Positions 7,053 through 9,807 of a stretch of 9,807 nt of DNA are shown here, one piece after another. Made by a program: the position numbers and the translations under genes. The DNA lies in the NCBI GenBank assembly GCA_023430625.1, contig JAEZAA010000236.1:1-9807 (forward strand), read 5' to 3'. Below the pieces are notes generated by a model. That model did no database searches and was not told the DNA's origin. It saw nothing but the letters and a program-made list of their open reading frames with translations. Each line of letters begins with the position of its first letter. Position 1 is the stretch's first letter. This stretch comes from Pseudomonadota bacterium. Its GTDB lineage: Bacteria > Pseudomonadota > Gammaproteobacteria > Pseudomonadales > Oleiphilaceae.

Positions 7053-7079
7053 TTTACGGCACGCAGCTTGCTTCTATTA
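7053..7079 (-). promoter_or_regulatory. Sigma-28-like promoter candidate for cheV-cheR
   Basis: On the minus strand TAAT (7079-7076) is separated by 15 nt from GCCGTAAA (7060-7053), resembling the FliA pattern TAAA-N15-GCCGATAA with mismatches in both boxes. It would give a leader of about 20 nt before cheV. It overlaps the sigma-54 element read on the other strand. Confidence 0.4.
7057..7072 (+). promoter_or_regulatory. Sigma-54 (RpoN) promoter for flgA
   Basis: The sequence CGGCACGCAGCTTGCT matches the -24/-12 consensus TGGCACG-N4-TTGCT at every defined base except the first. The GG (7058-7059) and GC (7070-7071) lie exactly 10 nt apart. Transcription should begin near 7083, about 128 nt before the flgA ATG. 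By family knowledge such flagellar promoters need a FleQ/FlrA-type activator; I did not identify an activator site. Confidence 0.75.
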
Positions 7080-7210
7080 CATGAAGAGCACATCGAGCGT
7101 CAAAAAAACGTTGGTGCACGCCCGACAGATTCGTCCCTGTCTTGCCCCATTCGATATGGCCGCACCTCAGTGTGCGTCGGTTGAAGATTGACTACAGAAT
7201 AGGACAGAAA

Positions 7211-7933
7211 ATGCATTTTCGCCTACCTGCCGCATTCATTCTTATGGCCTTGCTGGCCTCACCTCTCGTGGCCGTGGCGGGATCCACTGCGCCCGAGACA
7301 GCCATTGAGCAGATTACGGATCAAGTGCAGCATGACCTGGAACAATTTGTTGCCGCCCAAGCGGCAGAGTTTGGCCGCCGCGTCGAGTTTGAAGTGGGCC
7401 GGCTCGACCCACGCCTGAACCTGCCGGTGTGCAGCGAATCCCCCACCACCGAATTCGATGGTACATCGCTGCAAACCCGGCTCTCCGTGCGGGTGCTTTG
7501 CAATGGGAGTCAACCCTGGAGCCTGTACGTGCCGGTGCGCTTGCAAGCCTGGCAGTCCGTGGTGACCGCCGCGGTCAGCCTAGCGCGCGGGCAGCGTGTG
7601 AGCGCAGCCGACCTCAGTCTGACGGAAGTGGACGTATCCAGCCTGCGCTACGGCTACTTTGGTCACCCTGACGAGGTGATCGGTATGCAGATGAAACGAA
7701 CGCTCGATGCCGGCACCCCACTCTACCCCAATATTCTTGCAGCCCCTGAAGTGATTCGTCGCGGCGATGCGGTTATCATCAACGCCCGTGGCAGTCAGAT
7801 GGCAGTGCAGGCGCCAGGCCTGGCGCTCGGGGATGGCCGGGTGGGCGAGCAGATCAGTGTCAGAAATACGTCATCCGAGCGCGTCATCCGCGCCAAAGTC
7901 GTGGAGGCTGGCGTGGTTGAGGTTCAGATCTAG
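7211..7933 (+). CDS. flgA: Flagellar basal body P-ring formation protein FlgA
   Basis: FlgA is the periplasmic chaperone that helps FlgI assemble into the P-ring. The 240-aa product has a Sec signal peptide (hydrophobic 8-20, likely cleavage after AVA at 21-23). An N-terminal domain carries DPRLNLPVC (66-74), with C74 and C97 as a probable disulfide. A SAF-like domain follows at about 117-178, then the typical C-terminus with RRGDAVIINARG (183-194) and VRNTSSERVIRAKVVEAG (217-234). The start at 7211 is chosen because AGGA lies 6 nt upstream and the signal peptide begins there; the in-frame ATG at 7142 would place about 23 unrelated residues before it. It is divergent from cheV, and flgM follows after about 160 bp behind its own promoter. 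Confidence 0.95.
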   Translation: MHFRLPAAFILMALLASPLVAVAGSTAPETAIEQITDQVQHDLEQFVAAQAAEFGRRVEFEVGRLDPRLNLPVCSESPTTEFDGTSLQTRLSVRVLCNGSQPWSLYVPVRLQAWQSVVTAAVSLARGQRVSAADLSLTEVDVSSLRYGYFGHPDEVIGMQMKRTLDAGTPLYPNILAAPEVIRRGDAVIINARGSQMAVQAPGLALGDGRVGEQISVRNTSSERVIRAKVVEAGVVEVQI

Positions 7934-8027
7934 CCCCCGAACAACCTGTTACGGCGAGCCCCAACGCCACTAGAGCGGTGTTTGTGACGGGGTTCCCAAG
8001 AACTTACGCAATCGGCAAAAAAGATCC

Positions 8028-8054
8028 TAAAGTTTTAACGAATGCTGCCGATAC
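8028..8054 (+). promoter_or_regulatory. Sigma-28 (FliA) promoter for flgM-flgN
   Basis: TAAAGTTT (8028-8035), an 11-nt spacer and GCCGATAC (8047-8054) match the FliA consensus TAAAGTTT-N11-GCCGATAA at 15 of 16 positions. Transcription should start near 8060, about 33 nt before the flgM ATG. It gives flgMN a sigma-28-dependent supply of the anti-sigma factor, separate from flgA. Confidence 0.93.
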
Positions 8055-8092
8055 AGAAATTGAGTCAAGAATTCCAGCCGGGAGAAACGGCC

Positions 8093-8419
8093 ATGCCAGT
8101 CAATTTCAACGGAATCAATCCTAATTCGCCGGGCGCCATGCGGCCCAAGGCGGAAGGTAGCAATGCGGTGACCGATGCCAGCAAGAATGGCGCGTCTGCT
8201 CAACCCAAAGAAGCCAGCAGCACGTCGCGGGCGGACCAAGTCAGCTTCAGCAGCCAGGCCCAGAACCTGAAACAGCTGGAAGACGGCGTAAAGCGTCTGC
8301 CGGAAGTCAATCAGGAACGAGTCGCTCGCATCAAGGCAGCACTGGCCGATGGCAGTTATCACATCGACAATCAAAAACTGGCAGGCAAATTGCTTAGTTT
8401 CGAGGAGGAAACTAAGTAA
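8093..8419 (+). CDS. flgM: Anti-sigma-28 factor FlgM
   Basis: FlgM binds FliA (sigma-28) and blocks late flagellar genes until it is exported through the completed hook-basal body. The 108-aa product is small and polar, with a disordered, Ser/Ala-rich N-terminal half (about 1-47). The conserved sigma-binding C-terminal half follows: DQVSFSSQAQNLKQLED (48-64), then VNQERVARIKAALADGSYHI (72-91) and ending in KLAGKLLSFE. GGAG sits 8 nt before the chosen ATG (MPVNFNGIN). An in-frame ATG at 8042 lies inside the sigma-28 promoter and cannot be the start of that transcript. flgN follows after 17 nt. Confidence 0.95.
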   Translation: MPVNFNGINPNSPGAMRPKAEGSNAVTDASKNGASAQPKEASSTSRADQVSFSSQAQNLKQLEDGVKRLPEVNQERVARIKAALADGSYHIDNQKLAGKLLSFEEETK

Positions 8420-8436
8420 CGTCTGCGAGGTTTTGC

Positions 8437-8910
8437 ATGGCCGGTTTGATTGACTCCCTGATCCCTATCCTGCAACAAGATGCCCTGTCCCTGAGTGAGC
8501 TGGAGCGTAGTCTGCAAGACGAGCGCTCCGCGCTGGAAACCCGCGACCACGACGGCCTGCAGCAGGCCCTCTCCCGCAAGGCCGAAAGCGCCCAGCAGCT
8601 CCAACAAAACGCTCGTCTCAAGACGGAGCTATTTGCCCGACATAACCTCAAACTGTCGCCCGAGCATGCCAAACAAGCGCTGGCCAAGATTGGCCGTGCC
8701 GATGTGGTGGAACTCTGGGAGAGCGTTGCCGCTCAACTTGATCACTGCAAAATGCAGAATGAGGTGAACGCCCGAATCCTGTCGCGCTCACAGCACTCCT
8801 TGCAACGGGTCATGGCCATTGTGCGTGGGCAAGACAACCAGCAGCGCCTGTATGGCCAAAATGGCCAAGGCTCGTCCATGGGCGGCCGTCATCTATTGGC
8901 GAACGCCTGA
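8437..8910 (+). CDS. flgN: Flagellar export chaperone FlgN
   Basis: FlgN is the cytoplasmic chaperone that holds the hook-filament junction proteins FlgK and FlgL before type III export. The 157-aa product is almost wholly helical and heptad-like (about 1-130), rich in Gln, Leu, Glu and Ala. It ends in a flexible tail with the family signature LYGQNGQ (138-144). GAGG lies 6 nt before the ATG. It directly follows flgM, as in Pseudomonas and enterics, and should be expressed with it from the sigma-28 promoter. Sequence conservation in FlgN is low, so position and the C-terminal motif carry much of the weight. Confidence 0.92.
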   Translation: MAGLIDSLIPILQQDALSLSELERSLQDERSALETRDHDGLQQALSRKAESAQQLQQNARLKTELFARHNLKLSPEHAKQALAKIGRADVVELWESVAAQLDHCKMQNEVNARILSRSQHSLQRVMAIVRGQDNQQRLYGQNGQGSSMGGRHLLANA

Positions 8911-8920
8911 TCCGGAGTGC

Positions 8921-8939
8921 ATGGGCACAACCTGCCCAT
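8921..8939 (+). terminator. Hairpin just after flgN, possible weak terminator
   Basis: ATGGGCA (8921-8927) and TGCCCAT (8933-8939) form a perfect 7-bp stem with a 5-nt loop, 10 nt after the flgN stop. No T-run follows, so it may stabilise the mRNA 3' end rather than terminate. Confidence 0.35.
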
Positions 8940-8979
8940 TCATGCCTGTGCACCCTGCTTGCTCCCCATTGAACCCTCT

Positions 8980-9010
8980 AAAACGCAACAGCCCCGGAAA
9001 ACCGGGGCTG
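8980..9010 (-). terminator. Terminator between convergent genes, mainly for the MshEN gene
   Basis: CAGCCCCGG (8989-8997) and CCGGGGCTG (9002-9010) form a strong 9-bp stem with a 4-nt loop. On the minus strand it is followed by TTGCGTTTT, an imperfect U-tract, 45 nt after the stop of the 9055-9777 gene. On the plus strand there is no T-run, but the hairpin may still stop flgMN transcripts. An outer TGCACCC/GGGTGCA pair (8949-8955/9012-9018) could enclose it. Confidence 0.75.
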
Positions 9011-9054
9011 CGGGTGCAGAGCTCATGGCGCTCACCAGCGCCAGGAATCGGGCA

Positions 9055-9777
9055 TTAACGGGGACGCAAAATCAGCGAGAAGTTATCGTTAAAGCGCAGA
9101 TTCGTCAGGGATATGGTGCCAAACGTTGGGCCCTCAGATCCCGCTGGACGAATATCCTCATACCTTACACTTTCCACCAGCTTAGGCATGGCCAACTTGA
9201 ACCCGCCGTCCCCGGTGAGACTCAAGCCTGGTTCGCGATCGCCATAATGCACGCCTTCGATCACCACCTTGGCATCCAGCACTTCCCACACGGGTGAGAA
9301 CGCTTTCGCCAGCGTCAGAACGGTATCAAGCCCTGCATCCTCGCGCTCTTCGGTTTGCGGAGTCCAATTCGCCAGAGCTTGCAGATCCTGGTATAGCCCC
9401 TGTGCCGATACGGCAGACATCTCACCCTCATCCAGCGGCTGCAGCCCCTTGCGTTGCGCCTGCAGCATTTGTTCTGCGGCGGCATCGGTGCCCGTTTGCT
9501 GGACCGGATTAGCACCCACCGCAAAAGCCGGCTGCAAGGGCGCAACCGCCATGGCAACAAAGGCGGCGGCATAACGGTAGCGGCTTTGGTGACGCAGGGT
9601 ACGGGTCAGGTTACGCTCGCTGATCAAGCCTTGCGCGACCAGAACCTCGCCGAGCTTACGCCCGGTCTGGCGTTGTTCGACGAGCGCGGCTTCCAGTTGG
9701 CTTTCGGTGACGTAGCCGCGATTGACCAGCAGGCGGCCAAGGCGGGATTTTTCGAGCTGCTGATGGGTGTTGAACAT
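9055..9777 (-). CDS. MshEN-domain (putative c-di-GMP receptor) protein with signal-like segment and exported domain
   Basis: I do not recognise a named gene for this 240-aa product. Residues 12-35 and 41-64 are two 24-residue motifs of the form R/K-L-G-x2-L/V-L/V-V-x2-G-x6-L-x3-L-x2-Q, joined by exactly five residues (RQTGR). That is the architecture of the MshEN c-di-GMP-binding domain found at the N-terminus of MshE/PilB/GspE-type ATPases, but no ATPase follows. Instead a basic stretch (RHQSRYRY, 62-69) leads to a hydrophobic segment (70-86) ending AFA, like a signal peptide or membrane anchor. A linker with GEMSAVSAQGLY (118-129), loosely like the M-S-x-V-S/T-G-Q motif of some exported proteins, precedes a beta-rich C-terminal domain (about 165-240). 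GGTGA precedes the ATG by 6 nt. It converges on flgN. Databases may label it PilB-like from the N-terminus alone, which would mislead. Confidence 0.8.
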   Translation of the reverse strand: MFNTHQQLEKSRLGRLLVNRGYVTESQLEAALVEQRQTGRKLGEVLVAQGLISERNLTRTLRHQSRYRYAAAFVAMAVAPLQPAFAVGANPVQQTGTDAAAEQMLQAQRKGLQPLDEGEMSAVSAQGLYQDLQALANWTPQTEEREDAGLDTVLTLAKAFSPVWEVLDAKVVIEGVHYGDREPGLSLTGDGGFKLAMPKLVESVRYEDIRPAGSEGPTFGTISLTNLRFNDNFSLILRPR

Positions 9778-9807
9778 GGAATCACCAGTCTTTGAGGTGT
9801 AAAGAGT

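Noticed and set aside
7142..7210. Upstream start for flgA
   Set aside because: It would bury the signal peptide behind about 23 residues. AGGA is correctly spaced before 7211.
8011..8039. Minus-strand sigma-28-like element (TAAA...GCCGAT) near the flgM promoter
   Set aside because: The spacer is 17 nt instead of 15, the -10 is incomplete, and it would transcribe antisense toward the 3' end of flgA with no gene served.
1..9807. CRISPR array, insertion sequence or transposase
   Set aside because: No regularly spaced short repeats, terminal inverted repeats or transposase motifs were seen on either strand.

Overview
The window looks like chromosomal DNA from a gammaproteobacterium with Pseudomonas-type flagellar organisation, possibly a marine Marinobacter-like or Hahella-like lineage. 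The basis is the divergent order cheR-cheV / flgA-flgM-flgN, sigma-54 and sigma-28 promoter elements of the Pseudomonas/Vibrio flagellar type, a gammaproteobacterial tRNA-Ser(GGA) with encoded CCA, and moderately high GC. The genus is inference.

Layout. (1) Positions 1-4401, minus strand: the first 1467 codons of a very large two-partner-secretion (TPS) exoprotein of the filamentous-haemagglutinin type. It has an extended ESPR signal peptide and a TPS domain, followed by Gly/Asn/Thr-rich beta-helix sequence. It is open through the left edge and its transporter is not in the window. (2) 4402-4761: an AT-rich leader with no convincing gene. (3) 4762-5060: a tRNA-Ser(GGA) gene on the minus strand with its terminator. 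The last 19 nt of the tRNA plus that terminator are duplicated exactly 165 bp downstream, with a cluster of hairpins between the copies. (4) 5185-7027, minus strand: cheR and cheV, with a 14-codon mini-ORF fitting precisely between them. (5) 7028-7210: a divergent control region with a near-consensus sigma-54 promoter toward flgA overlapping a weaker sigma-28-like element toward cheV. (6) 7211-8910, plus strand: flgA, then flgM and flgN behind a textbook sigma-28 promoter. (7) 8911-9054: a convergent hairpin/terminator region. (8) 9055-9777, minus strand: a 240-aa protein with a complete MshEN-type tandem motif (a cyclic-di-GMP receptor fold), a signal-peptide-like hydrophobic segment and an unidentified exported-looking domain.

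How the parts fit. CheV and CheR tune chemoreceptor output. FlgA, FlgM and FlgN support P-ring assembly, sigma-28 timing and hook-filament junction assembly. The MshEN protein may add a c-di-GMP input next to the flagellar genes, in roughly the place where P. aeruginosa carries flgZ (a PilZ c-di-GMP receptor). The large adhesin lies on the 3' side of the tRNA-Ser, a common place for acquired DNA. The best candidates for undescribed biology are the MshEN/signal-segment fusion and the tRNA-Ser 3'-end repeat. The repeat recalls the rtT repeats downstream of E. coli tyrT, and here it can form an acceptor-stem mimic ending in GCCA.
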